From assembly GCA_973895155.1 (NCBI GenBank), contig OZ316892.1, forward strand, positions 3,596,001 to 3,660,000: a stretch of DNA of 64,000 bases, given 5' to 3'. Shown in pieces: positions 33,718-46,189 of this stretch; positions within the stretch are counted from its first letter, which is position 1, and every line of letters starts with the position of its first letter. The notes under the pieces were generated by a model, which did not search any database, was not told where the DNA came from, and was given only the letters and a program-made list of their open reading frames with translations. The translations under genes were made by a program, and so were the position numbers. This DNA is from Marsupella aquatica (lineage: Eukaryota; Marchantiophyta).

Positions 33718-35878
33718 TGTGACACGGGTAACGTGTCACTTAACCGAACGCAGGTCATAGATTAGGTCTTATACGGTCATTAGGACCGTAGCCGTAGCGT
33801 AGAATAGCACGAATAGCCGTCTTTGCCATTATGAATAGATTAGGAGTAGGTTAGTGGATCGGATGATTATGAATTAAGGCAGAGGGTTATTACGCTCGAC
33901 CGTGGTATGGTGGCGGCAGCGGAGTAAAATCCGTTAGAAGAATCACGCTTGGACCGAGACGCCGACTTCAGCTCATCATCAACGACCGGAACGACCTTGC
34001 CCACTCACGCTCGAAGCTCACTCTGGCACCTCCATAAGAGCGGAGTCGATGGCATTGCAGGCCATTTGCTCATTTATACCTTTCGGAATTCGCGGACGCT
34101 GCCATTCTCTCACCTTCTTGCTCTCAAGCTGACCTTTATGAGGAGATCATCGAGGGATAAGAGCGGGTTGTGGCAAGATTTAGTCGGGGCGAGGAAGGCC
34201 TCCACCAGTAAGTGGACCGAACAGCGGGAACGCGGGTTCGATGAACCAGACTACAAAGGTTAGTATGACCCTTACAGCCTTGGGATTCTGGACCTTGTTT
34301 GGCGAGGTAGGTGCTAAGTTCTCCGAGACTTACTGGTACTCTTGTCCCGAGAAAGCCGCTTACGAAAGAAGATACGCAAAGTTGGTGGCCAAGGTAGCGC
34401 AGGTTAACTGCGAGAAGACAGCCATCACCAGGGATTCCAGCTACAACAAGCTGCGGGACTACATCACCGAGCTATATCTCAGCAATGAAGGGCTTAGATC
34501 AGTAGCGGAGGCTTCAATTCGATACCGTGCTTCAGTTGTGCTCGGAATCCTCGGCCCGGGTTACCAGCCTGACCGACCTCAACAACCAATTCCTACAAAC
34601 AGCTCAGTAGGTAGCTAGTCTCTCCGCCGAACGGGATAAATTGCAGGCGCAGGACCAGACCCATTGTGACTCCATCGACCAGCTCAACCTGGAGGTAGCA
34701 CGGCTCCAGACAGAGGTTGATGAAGCTGCAAACAAGGCGGAGGAGGCGGTGCGGGACAACAAGGCCTTGCAGGACCGCATTACCCTGCTTGTCCTCCAGC
34801 GTGGAAGACCTGGGCCCACCTCTGATCAAGGCGGCTCGAGGTCTCACCCCGACAGGGGGACAAACCCTGGTCCGACCACGGCTCGCACGTAAGGGGTGGT
34901 TAGCGAAGGGAGGAAGCAGGCGCCGTGCAAGGCGGTTGAGTCAGCAGCATCTTCGGGTTAGGCGTAATGACAGAATAGTTGTCATTAGGTGCCGATTAGC
35001 GGCACAGTAGGAAGAATTAGGACCAGATCAGTTAGATCAGCCAACGTAGGATAGAGTCCATCAACGGACTAGATTTTGGTCAGTAGACTTAGCTGATGCC
35101 ATTCCGGTCAGCGCCCTTGTCGTCAACGGTCAACCGGTCAGAGGAGTGTTGTCGGCTAGTCAGAGGGTAGTTAGTCAGTAGGCATTACCCCGGAAGGTAG
35201 TATCCCCCGGTTCTTTTCCGCGAATGTAGTATTTAGGCTTCCCCTTCCGCTGTGGGAAGGGGGAGAAGGCTTAGTTATCTCAGTGTAAGGAAAGGCGAGG
35301 CACGGGGAGTCCTGGCCTGAGCAGGGTCAGAGCGCACCAAGGAGTGAGAGCCAGAGTCGAGCTTGTTGGGCAGGTGCGGGGCGGGGCCTCGTAGAGACTG
35401 GGCATCGACTGCCGTTGGGCCCGCTGACCCCCTTAGAAGTCGAGTCAACTATGTAAACTAATTCTTCGCTGAGTAAATATAGTCTTTTCCCTCTAATGTT
35501 TTTGCGAGTAACTGGTGTTGTGTGTATGCTTTGTCTGGGCAAAGGCGCCATTTCAAGGGACGTACCGGGTGCGGACTAATGGTAGGGATTGCCACCCATT
35601 GCACGTCACAAGGTTCTGTTGCGTCGATGGCTTGAAAGCCCCAAGCCGGGAGTTAGTCCGAGTCACTAATTGTGGGAATATTCCAGCGGTGGAAAACAAA
35701 CATACCTATGACTAGTTCGAGTTGTGTGAGTGTTATACCAGTAAGTATATTGCTTAGCCCGACTTAGGGTCAATCGAGGCCACTACACACCTCCTTGCCC
35801 GAACCCTCACCCCTACTGGTGGTCAAAGTCGCCCCATGGAACTAAACCGGATTTAAGGCCCGGGTTAGGGGTGCGACA
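33718..35878 (+). mobile_element. LTR-like unit (2.16 kb) with TG...CA ends and 5-bp duplication
   Basis: The unit begins TGTGACAC and ends GTGCGACA, so it has TG...CA termini with imperfect terminal inverted repeats. It is flanked by TGAAC on the left and TGAAT on the right, a 4-of-5 match expected for a slightly aged target duplication. It is clearly more GC-rich than its surroundings. Inside, at about 34540-34890, a frame encodes a coiled-coil segment (LNLEVARLQTEVDEAANKAE) broken by one TAG near 34610, where CAG would keep it open. A separate open frame at 34241-34618 precedes it. It is either a solo LTR that carries open frames or a small nonautonomous retroelement. No primer-binding site or pol was seen. 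Confidence 0.6.
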
Positions 35879-35883
35879 TGAAT

Positions 35884-38470
35884 AGTGTAGGTTGCTAATT
35901 GTTCTCTATTGAAAACCTCTTCCCAATACAACTATTGTACGTCTACTCCCATTTTCATTCCTTGGCTCCACGTACAGCCATGTCAGCATATGGGTTACAA
36001 ATATGGGGAGTTTATCTTTGTGACAATACAAACATAACAATGTGTGTTTGACTCAAGACCAACAAAAACTAAAACTGTTAGACCTGTGAACCATAAAAAT
36101 TGTTTGTAACAACAAACAAAAAAGTTAAGAAAATTGCACTAGTAAGCCCTCGAATTTCTGAGATCAATGGATTTTGTGATGGATGAGGTGAGATGTTGAT
36201 GATTAATGGTGATGGTGTGCTGCATATTCAACTTACAACTAGTCTCGGAACTTGACTACCTTAACACTTAGCTCCGGCGTTGTTAGCTTCAATGTCGATC
36301 TCTTCTATGGTCCAAGCCCGGAACGGCCATCCGGGGAGGACTTAGCATGACAAGACTTGTGGGCAATGAGGCATTGCACTGGCCAAGGAAAAGCCCTAAG
36401 CTGGTGACGCACACTAGGACTTAGACTAGTTGTGGGTTGGTCAGGTCATGGGAAAGGGCTGGACTCAAAGTTGACCATCCGGACCCTCGGACAGACTTTG
36501 AGTTCTGAAGGCTTGAGTGAGAGCTCCTCTTGGGCCCAAGTCCAATAGAGTTTACTTCATGCACAACGGACGCTTGGGGCACGAGATATAGCCCAGCCTA
36601 GGTGTGGCCCCGGGGACCTCGAGTGACGACGGGTTCTATGGGCCTAGGCATGAGCACGGGGTTGGCCTGATCACAACGGGCAAAGGTACTCCACCTACGA
36701 ACGCCAAACTAGAAAGTTAGGAGCATAGCCAACCCAATAGCCAGTTGGTGGCGTGCCTAGACGTGCGGGTTGGGGTCCAGGTGGGGGTCCAAAATATGGA
36801 GACCAAAGTTGGTCCGGGGTGGCAGGTCTCCAGAAGCATATATGAGGGGAGTGGTGTCTCCTTGGGGGCCAAGGGCGAGCCCAAGTTGTGAGCCGCGGCG
36901 GTCGCAACACCAAGGGGAGTTGCCACTTAAACGGAAATGGGTGCCATGGATGCTTGGGGTTTGCGAGGGCTATCTTGTCCGTTTGCCAAATCCCACTGAA
37001 ACAACAACCAAATTGCGTTCAGTTTCCCACGGGGGCTTGCATTGGGGAGGCAAGGCCAAATAGGCATGGAAGTTGAGTTCCAAGTGCATTATTTTGGCCA
37101 CTATGCTATCAACTGAGTGAGAATCGTGAGTTGGTTGCTAGAGTCGGGCCATTATGATCCCGACGTTTTAGGGCAAGTTAGGCTATTTGGGCTATGAGGA
37201 TGTCTTGGGGGCAGGGCGGTTAGCTAGTGATGGTTAGGTACATGGGGGAGCACGGACTGCACCCAAAGAGGGGCTATTATGGATATACAGTGGGTGTCGG
37301 CTCTGGCTCTGGCTCCGGCCCTGGCTCCGATTTATGGCAAGGCCATGCAGGCCAGGGTGGACCTATCGCTGACCTACTTACCAATGTATGTTGAGCTTGA
37401 GTTAGGATGCTATACTTGGGAGATCTAGATCCTTGGGGGTTGCTTACCGGAATGTTTGGTGGCTGGTGCAGACTAAGGGACCGTTGAGCGACGGTCATGT
37501 TAGGGAGCAAGTGTGGTTTCATATGGGATTGGCTGTCAGAGGTGCCAGGGGCTTCAAGTTGTTTGCTCAAGGAGTTCAGTGGAGGCGTTCAGGCACAAAG
37601 GGCACTTAAGCGTGGGTGCTGGGATTGGTGAGGCGCTGGGTGGCAAGGGTCCACCACTCAACTTTAACTTTGTCAAGTGCTCTTATTAGTTTTAATGGTG
37701 CTGTTTTTGTGCTACTGGGGCATCCTAAGTTACATCCAAAGAGTTTGTGAGCCATAGCTTTGTGGTTGCAAGTCCGTTTGGGCTAACCTTCTTAAAGGTG
37801 TTGCTTAGCTCAGGGACCTAGTCACTATACTAATTTGAAGATAAATGGATTCCCCAAACTTGAAAGGAAACAGAGAAGAAAAACAAAAATGAAAAAGTGG
37901 GGGAGAGGAAAGGGAAATGTTGTTAATTGACATAAATGATTTGGCACATTCATTAGTATCTGCACAAAATGAATTAATGGCTTTTAATGGATCACAAGTT
38001 AATATTGTGAAATGTTAGGGTTAACTTTTAAGTCTTAGTTAACCTCTATTAGGCTAATTGGCATTAGGGACTTTAATAATGATTAGCCATGACTCTAGTT
38101 CCTAGCATATAGGGGAGCAGAGACGTGCTCCTCTTGGAGTCAACTCATGCTCATTGTTGAGGGAGCAAGCTAGGTGCTAGTGGAGCATTCTTGGAGAGTT
38201 TGTGGTATGGAGGCTTGGTATGGCCTAGAGTGAGTAAAACTCTTGTGTGTTCCCATGGATGTAGCCTCATTGGAGGTGAATCACGTATGTCCTTGTGCTT
38301 GTTGCTTGTGCTCTTGGTTGTGTGTCAAGTTTTTCCCAACTTGAAAAAGGCAAATGATAATGAACACTTTTGCAAAATACTAACACCACTTTGAGTTAGT
38401 GCAAAAATAAATCATCAGTGGATCTGATAAAGGATGAGAAACAATGAGCTCTATGTACATTTTATGAAAA
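35884..38470. other. Mixed spacer with a GC-rich block
   Basis: 36240-37680 is clearly more GC-rich than its flanks, like the LTR-like unit, and is probably old retroelement DNA. I found no conserved domain, no terminal repeat and no intact frame. A short GGCTCTGGCTC/GGCTCC microrepeat sits at 37300-37330. Confidence 0.4.
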
Positions 38471-38472
38471 AA

Positions 38473-39013
38473 ATAAGCTTTGCCGTGGCCATTGTTAGGG
38501 GTTGAGTCTAACTTCCACAGTCAGGAACCTTCATTTTTGTGAAGGATGGTGTGAGTATTTTGGGCCTTAATCTGGAAGCTTCAGTTTCACTAAAAATATT
38601 TTTTGTACTTGGGGTGACAATCTGGATGCCAGTAGTATGTGACCAAAGTTGTGAGTAAAAGGAGCAATTTAAGAATGTTTGTAATTTGTGAAAGACAATG
38701 CTATTAACATAAGTCATGTGATGGGTCAGAGGTAGAGGATAGTGACAACCTCTAGTGATTGAAACAGTGTCGCAACTGAGTAGCTAGTGCTACCTAAATA
38801 GGCTGCAAGCTGGAACTTCCGCATTTTTAAGCCAAATCTCAATCAAAACTGTAACAGGCTCTACTTGAGTCATTTTAGACGGTTTGCACTAGTCCATCCT
38901 AGCTTCTCTGGACCCTCTGTTGGCCATGTGGTTGATAATTTTTTTGGAATGATGAAAAATATATGTGGAAATTACTCAACCCCTAACAATGGCCAAGACA
39001 GAGCTTTGCTCCA
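38473..39013. mobile_element. MITE with ~45-bp terminal inverted repeats (540 bp)
   Basis: The left end contains GGCCATTGTTAGGGGTTGAG at about 38487. The right end carries its exact reverse complement, CTCAACCCCTAACAATGGCC, at about 38978. Matching extends outward (AAGCTTTGCC vs AAGCTCTGTC) and inward (AACTTCCACA vs AATTTCCACA). The 450-bp interior has no coding sequence. This fits a nonautonomous TIR transposon; superfamily unassigned. Confidence 0.75.
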
Positions 39014-41850
39014 ACATATCCACTGAATTTGTTTGCTTTTGATGGATTGCCCAAATTACTTAGGATGTCATTCATAAAAATGGTACTGTATGTTAAGGCT
39101 CATGCCCAAACTACTCAGGGTGCCTTTCACTAGAGTGAAATGTTCATTTTCAATTGATTTATAATAATATATGACCATCGGATGGGTTTCCTGGTGCTCA
39201 TCAAAATGGAGAAAATGATTTAAGAAAAGTCTAAAAGTTTGTCAGCTATAGATTTGATATAGGAAAACATACAGGAAAATTTTGAGCTTACACAATGACC
39301 CAAGAGTTGTCCCAATAAATGGATAAATCTGCGCAAAACCAGCAAATTAGACTTGGTTGGGGTGCTGAATATCCTTCTTAGGGTGTCTTTCACAAACTTG
39401 TTGATGACTTTACATAGCCCATGGGGATGATCAGGAACAACATTGCAATCCATCAAAAGCTTCATTTCCATATAATCCATTGACCTTGCTATAATGTCTC
39501 TTATTTTTAACATTTTTTTTGTATTTTCCATAACAAAAATTTGTATTAATTTTTAATTTAAAAAATATATATAAACAATTCAAGGAAAATATGTGAAACC
39601 CCACAGAAAGGGAAGAGTCAGCCCACAACAGTTAAACCCAAGACCTATCAATCTCTACTCAAGTGAGCTACCACAAAGTCATGCCTCTCTGGGCAACATA
39701 AATTTGTATTAATTTTTCAGAGATTATTATTTTCATAGAGGCATGGGGCCAACTTAAAATCATTAAGCTTTGGAGTAAACAGTGCTCCAGCAGCCCCGCC
39801 AGCAGCATGTAAGGCTCTTGAGCACAACTTAGATGGAATAAAAAAGGCAACCATGTCTATAAATAAGTGGACAAGCTGTAAGAAATGCTATTGAAGCACA
39901 TTTTAATGTTTAGTGAGATTCCATCTAGGCTGTGAAAGTCCATTTGAGTAACATTAATTGTCATGGGTGCTTCTTCCTTGATGAGGACAAACCCCCCAAA
40001 ATGAGATATTATTCTTGAAGAAACAAGGGCGGAGGGAAAAAGTTCAAAATGTGTTTTGTATTGGTATCCTCCTTAAACTATTCCAATAAGTTTTGTGATT
40101 GGCTAGCCAAAAGACAAAATTTCTCCATTCTTTTCTTCTCCCTTACTTTGGTCCCGTCCAACCTTCTCATGCAGCATTGTGCTACTCTAGTGAATTATTA
40201 TGGACCCCCATTAGGGATCCTTTCCAGAAATTTCAGGCTCCACAAAGTGCCACATCATCATGGCACGCTGCAAACACGAAGAGACTTGTTTTTGGATAAA
40301 ATTAACTTCTGCATTTGTGTTTGTGACAATTGTTTTGTAAGACCTGGGATGCCATGCCGTAAAAAAGAATGTTAAAAAAAACTGACATGGAAATCAAAAG
40401 ACAAAAAGATTGAGGTAAAACTGCTCCAAATAATGGCTTTATTTACATTTTGATTTTATTCAAAACAGAAAATAGATCATTCTCTAAAGAAAAAAAATGT
40501 CAAAAATGGACAAGTCAATGTTTGACACTTGAAATAGCTTCCAAACTTACCAAAGCAACCATAATTAACATCAATCACAAAACCAGTTGCAATGTGCACT
40601 ACTGTTCTCGGGGGTCTCACTATATGGGGACCTTCCCATCATCTGCGACGTTTTTAGGCCTCGGACCCCCTAAAATGTAAAAACTTTTTTTATTTTTTAA
40701 CCCCTATAAAGTTGGAATATTCTTAAAATATTCCAAAAATTGGATTAAAAAGACCCTAATATTTTTATAAGTCTCAAAATTGAATTTAAAAGGCCCTATT
40801 GTTCTTCTACAAAAATTCTTAAGTCTTCCCTTAGAACCAATAAAATGACCCTATCCTTCGTCGCACATGATATGCCATTTTTGTGGAAGTGAAACCCCCG
40901 AGCTACTGTTTAATGTATGGGTACAGCTTAATTGCCCATTTTAGCAAAACGGTGCTCGACGGTTTCCTCCACAGTACCGAAGGGATGTCAGATGCACTCA
41001 AGTTGCATCAAAAGTAATCACTTTTCAATTCCTACACATAGAGAGACAAAGAGAGAGAAGCCGTCGGTGTCATCAAATCAATAACTTTGCAGAATTGTTT
41101 GAGACAAAAAGTTTCATGGAAACAAATCTCCAATTGTAGAATTTGGAATCGATCAAAAGCTAGAGAAATTTAGAAACTCATGATCACTTAATTTAGTACT
41201 TGATAAAATCTCCCAATGTCACACTCATTGGAAAGCTAGAGAACATTGGAAACTCATAATCTTTTGAGAACTCAACTAAATCTATCAATGTTAAGTTCAT
41301 TAAAATGCTAAAGAAATTTTAAAACTCATAATTTCCTTAGCACTTGATAAAATCTGTCAATTTTAGGTTCATTCTCATGGAAGGGATCAACATTTCAAGG
41401 GATGTGCAACAAAAAGAGTTCCTTGATCCAATGAATCTATTCACCCTACAGGAGCCCAAGGGATGAACCTCAAGTCCTTCATGGACTTTACACACTGAAA
41501 AGTAAAGTACTTGTAGAAGGGATGTGGCCTTACCCTATAGGGTGAATGTGGATGCATTTAGATGGATGTGGCGGCCACATTTGGTGGGATTGGCAGTTGG
41601 AGGACACTGCCTCCATCCTCCCCTCCTTCCCCATCAACGTTTGCAACTGATCCATGCATCGGGAGATCTTGCCATTGCCTGTAGAATGGCGCGAAGAACC
41701 TGTGGGAATCCAAATTTTGCGCATGGTCTGACGTTTGAACAAGAGAGGCACGATCGACTCGTGGTCCCACTATGAAGCTGGACCTCATTGGAAATTTGCA
41801 CTCTGCACTGTGCATTCTCGTGCCATACTCAAGACCACACCTCTGTCAAG
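39014..41850. other. AT-rich spacer with no recognised gene
   Basis: Near 39060-39130 a short phrase (GCCCAAAYTACTYAGGRTG) is repeated twice. From 40900 rightwards the sequence may be the left flank of the Harbinger-type element whose proteins begin at about 41860. No intact frame was found. Confidence 0.45.
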
Positions 41851-41859
41851 GACCTGACC

Positions 41860-42950
41860 TCCATGGGAACTGTACGTGGGAAAAACTACTCCGATGATGA
41901 GCTCAAGCAAGTGTGCTATAGCGTGTTGCATATCTCCCAAGATCCATGTGTAGGGAATGGGCAACAAGCTGAAAAATTTTGGGACAGGTCGGTGACCACT
42001 ACGAGAAACACAAGCCAAAGGGCACATGAGTGAGGGGAAAGAAGTCTCTTGAAGGGAAGTGGGGCGACATCAAGAAAGATGTCAGCAAGTTCATTGGGTG
42101 TATGCAACAAGTAGAAGGCAGGCAGACGTCAGGGACAAACGAGACAAACACCATCAAATATGCAAAGGAGTTGTACATGGAGAATCACCCCAAGCACAAG
42201 AATTTCACATTTGATTCATGTTACTAACTGGATTTTGAAAGAGTGCCCAAGGTGGTGCACTCCAGCTGACGATCTCATGGGCAAGGGGAAGAATAAAACG
42301 AGGGCAATAATGAAGGGAACAGACAAGGAGAACTCCAGCCCAACAACAGAAGTCATAGGGTCCAATGAGGAGGGACAAGCTGCAAATGTGGATGATGCCT
42401 TTGATAGTGGACAATCAGCTACAAGGAAAAGACTGTCCAGGAATAAGTTTGCCAAGGAGGAGGTGAAACGGCTGAAGCACCAAGATGCTTTGAAGATGAC
42501 TGCACGGGCTCAGATGGAGATGGCAACAGCTAACTCTCAATGGCAAGAGTTATGGAAAACAATTCTTCCATGGCTTTAATTTCTTTGCCTACAGATGGAA
42601 TGTCATAGGAATTGCAGCAGTTTATGAATTCTTGGAAGCGGGAGGAAGTGATGAAATTATTGAAGGAGCAAATGGACTCCCAACAACAAAATGTCAATAT
42701 GCAGGAGGAAACTGCTGACGTGCCAGTTCAACCTCCCAATCCACAACCATTTGTTCGTCAGCCCAATTTTCCTGCCCCTCCACCACCCCCAGTGGTTGCC
42801 GTAGAAGATGACTCTGACAAGGGCGACCAGTACAAAGTAGTTCCTATTGTGGGCCAGGAAGAACCCATATCTGACTCACAACGGCCAATTCCTGAACCTA
42901 TGCTAGATCATAATCAATTCATGGCATTGCTAAACCAGGTTCAGCAGTAG
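41860..42950 (+). pseudogene. Harbinger-associated Myb/SANT-like ORF1 relic
   Basis: The plus strand carries a broken version of the Myb-like accessory protein of plant Harbinger elements, also seen as stand-alone NAM-associated-type proteins. Segments in order: RGKNYSDDELKQVC, ISQDPCVGNGQQAEKFWDR, GKKSLEGKWGDIKKDVSKF, SGTNETNTIKYAKELYMENH, then ILKECPRW and a Lys/Glu-rich C-terminal part with ARAQMEMATANSQWQELWK. Lesions are a frameshift just after EKFWDR (about 41990), a TGA at about 42030, an indel near 42225 before ILKECPRW, and a TAA at about 42577. A proline-rich tail (PAPPPPPVV) ends at 42950. In active elements this protein helps the transposase bind DNA. It is convergent with the transposase relic at 44317-44940 and probably belongs to the same element. 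Confidence 0.7.
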
Positions 42951-43611
42951 GGGTACTGGAATATGTAATTTTGTTTTAATTTTGTTGATGTACACTGATG
43001 AAGAGGACATTTCAACCTCATACAATACAATGTCCTTATGCAATTCATTACACATGACCTGATTAGACATGTGAACTGCATTTCTATGAAGGTTCTTCCT
43101 AAATTTGTACCGCTCCAATTTTATTTGCCAATGCTCACTCCCAATTCATGTGACTTTATTTTTGCCCTGTACACTTTGTCTCCCAGTATAGACAGGTCGA
43201 ATTGTATTGGGCTTTCACACGTAGGGCACACTTCTCACAGTTGGTATTGGCCCTACCATCTGACCTCACTAATAAACTTTGCAAACCTCCGAACGCATTC
43301 CAATGGAGTCCCGCCAAAAAGAGAATAAGTGCGAAGAGCAGGGGGAGCTGGTTCCCATTGTGGCACATTTAAGCAATTTTGCAGTCTTCAATCAAATTCG
43401 CTTGCAACATTCCTTCAACATTCAGTCGTAGCCTTCGTTGGCAGTCTTCAACAGCCGGTCGCATCCTTCAGCTTTGGATCACACCTTCAGCGTTCTCCCT
43501 ACTATTTTTCAATCTGCCTCTTGTTTTAGGTAAGGAGCGAGACAATGTGCAATTTGATTTTGAAGGCCTCGATTTGCATATGATAATTGAGTTCGCTTCT
43601 ATTGCACATCT

Positions 43612-43932
43612 TTGCAGGGCCTCAACATGCCAAAGACGAGAGTAACTACCACAGTGCCACCAAGCCGGCCCACTCCATATGATTCAAATGCAGGTGGAGT
43701 CACTGAAGCCACCAATGCCCCTACTCCAGTTCAACCTGAGACTGCTCTACCACTTGAACTCCGAGCTTGCCCGAAGGCAACAACAAGTCGGAGGGTGGAA
43801 GGCAATGCTTGGAGGGAGAGACTTGAGGAGAAGAAGTTCAAGCGAGACCTCCAGAAAATTAAGGAGAGAGAGAGAAGGAGGCAAAGGAGACCACCTTTGA
43901 CTCGGAAGGCAGCTCGGATAATGGAGTGTTGA
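43612..43932 (+). CDS. Unassigned short ORF, basic C-terminus
   Basis: A 106-residue open frame with a Pro/Thr-rich N-terminal half (SRPTPYDSNAGG) and a strongly basic, helical C-terminal half (EEKKFKRDLQKIKERERRRQ). It lies between the two broken Harbinger genes and may be an exon or remnant of an element-borne protein. I do not recognise a family; it could also be chance. Confidence 0.2.
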   Translation: MQGLNMPKTRVTTTVPPSRPTPYDSNAGGVTEATNAPTPVQPETALPLELRACPKATTSRRVEGNAWRERLEEKKFKRDLQKIKERERRRQRRPPLTRKAARIMEC

Positions 43933-44316
43933 TTGATGGGTACCGACGGGAGTACCCATCCGATTAGGCAAGGACGTAGGCAACATTGTGCAGCTTGAAT
44001 GTATGCATAGCTGCAGTTGTCATAAGTTCAGCTTTGAGTGTTTCAGCTCATTTTGAGTTCCGGGTTGAGTTCAACATTGTTAGGTTCCGCTGCCCATTTT
44101 CAATCAGCTTTGACAGCGGATGCTGCCTTCAATGTCATGTACAGAGTTGGACATGCTCGACTCAGTTTGAGTTTTTCTAAATGAAAGCATACTTGTTGTA
44201 TTCGTTTTATACACGTTTTGTATTGAACATTTGCATTTCAGAAAACCCATGAATAGGGTTGTACAATGTATTTGCTCTCGCAATTGAAAACAATTGCTCC
44301 TTTGTGAATTGAACCA

Positions 44317-44940
44317 CTACAGGGTCTGTTCAATGGTTGCAAACCCAGAACCCCTACGTGCCCACAAATGCTCCACAAGATCCCATAAGCCAATTGACGA
44401 AGTGCAGTAGTGATTTTCTGTGTGTGGGGAGAGGCCCGCTTTCCTGCCGCATCATATTTCAATTGGAAATAAGGATCGTGGGCACACACGCCAGGAAGAA
44501 TTCTGTTGAATAACCTTGAGCTCATCCTAAACCTTCTTCGAAATGAGAGCTTTGAATATGTGGGATTCAACCGCTCCCTTCTCTCTGTTTCGGTCCACAT
44601 TGGTGCTTCTTCCTGGCCGGGAGCCTCCATGCTTTCTTTTCCTTCTTTCTCCCAAGATGGAGGTGATCGCCAGTGGTCCTTGGTAGAGAATCATCTCCCA
44701 AAACCTCTCCTCCTCATCCCAATCTGCTTCGTCTTCCTCTTGCATTCTCATGAAATCTTTCCTCCAATTGGCGAGAGAAGCCATATGATGCAATCTGTCA
44801 ACCAGCTGTGGATGTGCGCCGCGAGAAGAACTGAGTTTACATAACAACAGCGGAGAGCGCAATTGGATTGAAAGGGCCGAAGAGAAGTGTTCGACAATTG
44901 CTGCAAGAAGCTCCAATGTGCGCAGCGATGGTGATGGCAT
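44317..44940 (-). pseudogene. Internally deleted Harbinger transposase
   Basis: On the minus strand the N-terminal part reads from 44940 (EDEADWDEEERFWEMILYQG, GGSRPGRSTNVDRNRE). It shifts frame near 44600 and continues with FRRRFRMSSRLFNRI and KITTALRQLAYG. It then jumps straight into DLVEHLWARRG and stops at 44317-44319. The whole DDE catalytic region between LRQLAYG and the DLVEHLW tail is absent. The junction sits in CTTATGGGATCTTGTGG. This is the form of an internal-deletion derivative, which can be moved by a complete copy elsewhere. No catalytic residues remain. Confidence 0.75.
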
Positions 44941-45159
44941 TTCAATCGGAGCTTGTTTGTATTTTGCAAATGTTTTGGAGGGTAAAAAAATCCTGGTTTG
45001 AACTACATTGAGTAGTTTGAACCATCGTTATTAATAGATACAGGTCGCAATAGGGGGCCACCGGTGGTGATTGTAAAGTGGATGGGGGACCCTCCACTTC
45101 TCAGGCCTCCAAATGACTCACTGTATTTTGGATTTGGGTTTAGGGGCCAGGTGCCCCTA

Positions 45160-45182
45160 AACCGCTGGAGATGCTCTTACAA
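45160..45182. repeat. Candidate Harbinger terminus
   Basis: CCGCTGGAGATGCTCTTAC, read in reverse complement, gives TAA then GAGCATCTCCAGCGG. This is a TAA target triplet followed by a terminus of the type common in plant PIF/Harbinger elements and MITEs. It lies 220 bp beyond the N-terminus of the transposase relic, where a right end is expected. The left partner was not found. Confidence 0.45.
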
Positions 45183-45377
45183 GTTTCTGGTAACAACCTT
45201 AATACACTCCAAGGTCCAAGATTTTTGTTGAGTGAATTCTTAGTAAAAGCAGAAAGGAATCTTCATGATGAGAGGATCCAAATATTGACCTGGCATTCTT
45301 TTCCAAAAATGCATTAAAAAAATACAAAGAAAAACATCACCAAGGGCATAGAGATCAGAGTGAGGGTCTCTCTTCCT

Positions 45378-45560
45378 CTCATCAACTACTAAAATACTCA
45401 TATTAAAAGCAAAAAATGATTCTTCCCTCATCAACTACTAAAACACTAACATATTAAAATCAAAAAATGATTCGTCCCCTCATCAACTACTAAAACACTA
45501 ATATATTAAAAGCGAAAAATGAGTCGTCCCCTCATCAACTACTAAAACACTAATATTAAA
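45378..45560. repeat. ~52-bp tandem repeat, four copies
   Basis: Units begin CTCATCAACTACTAAAA at 45378, 45427, 45479 and 45531. Each carries TATTAAAAGCRAAAAATGA; the last copy is shorter. Confidence 0.9.
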
Positions 45561-45968
45561 CGAAACACATTACGATGATAAAGTAAAAAACGCATAGAGA
45601 AACTGATGACGAGGTGCCGGCAGGTACATCCCCCAACGACCAAGCGCCACAACCCGCAAAGATAGTAGTGCTGCTATAATTATAGAGAAGGCTGATGAGA
45701 CGGCTCCAAAAGATCCCTTGCCATGGGGGCAGAGGAAGGGTTAATAGTACTGTACCCGACCTGATCACACTCCTCGAGTTCCGATCTCATCGGGGCCGTT
45801 CGAAACTCGAGATCCAAAGTGTTCGGAACTAACCGGAGTGTTGCCACATCGCCGGTCGGCCGGGCATTGGGTGAATGTGAGCCCCTCAAAAAGATCTGAT
45901 ATGCTGGCTTGCATATCTTCCCGGATCGGGGCTATATTATTAAAGCACTCCCATCGTGTGCTCTCCCA

Positions 45969-46047
45969 GATCCACTGTAATCTACTACGATCCCCTGTAA
46001 TCTGCTGGATCCACTGTAATCGACTACGATCCACTGTAATCTACTGG
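45969..46047. repeat. 20-bp tandem repeat, four copies
   Basis: The unit GATCCACTGTAATCTACTAC and variants start at 45969, 45989, 46008 and 46028. Confidence 0.9.
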
Positions 46048-46189
46048 ACTCAGTAAACACCCTCTGTCCCTCGTGCTCCCGCCGTTGATGTTTATCGCTT
46101 GGACAGGAGCGCTTCTCGGCAATCGTGGGAAAGGATGCTAGGAATATTCCTTGTGTATTTTGTGAGGTTAATTTTGACACTCAAACCTT

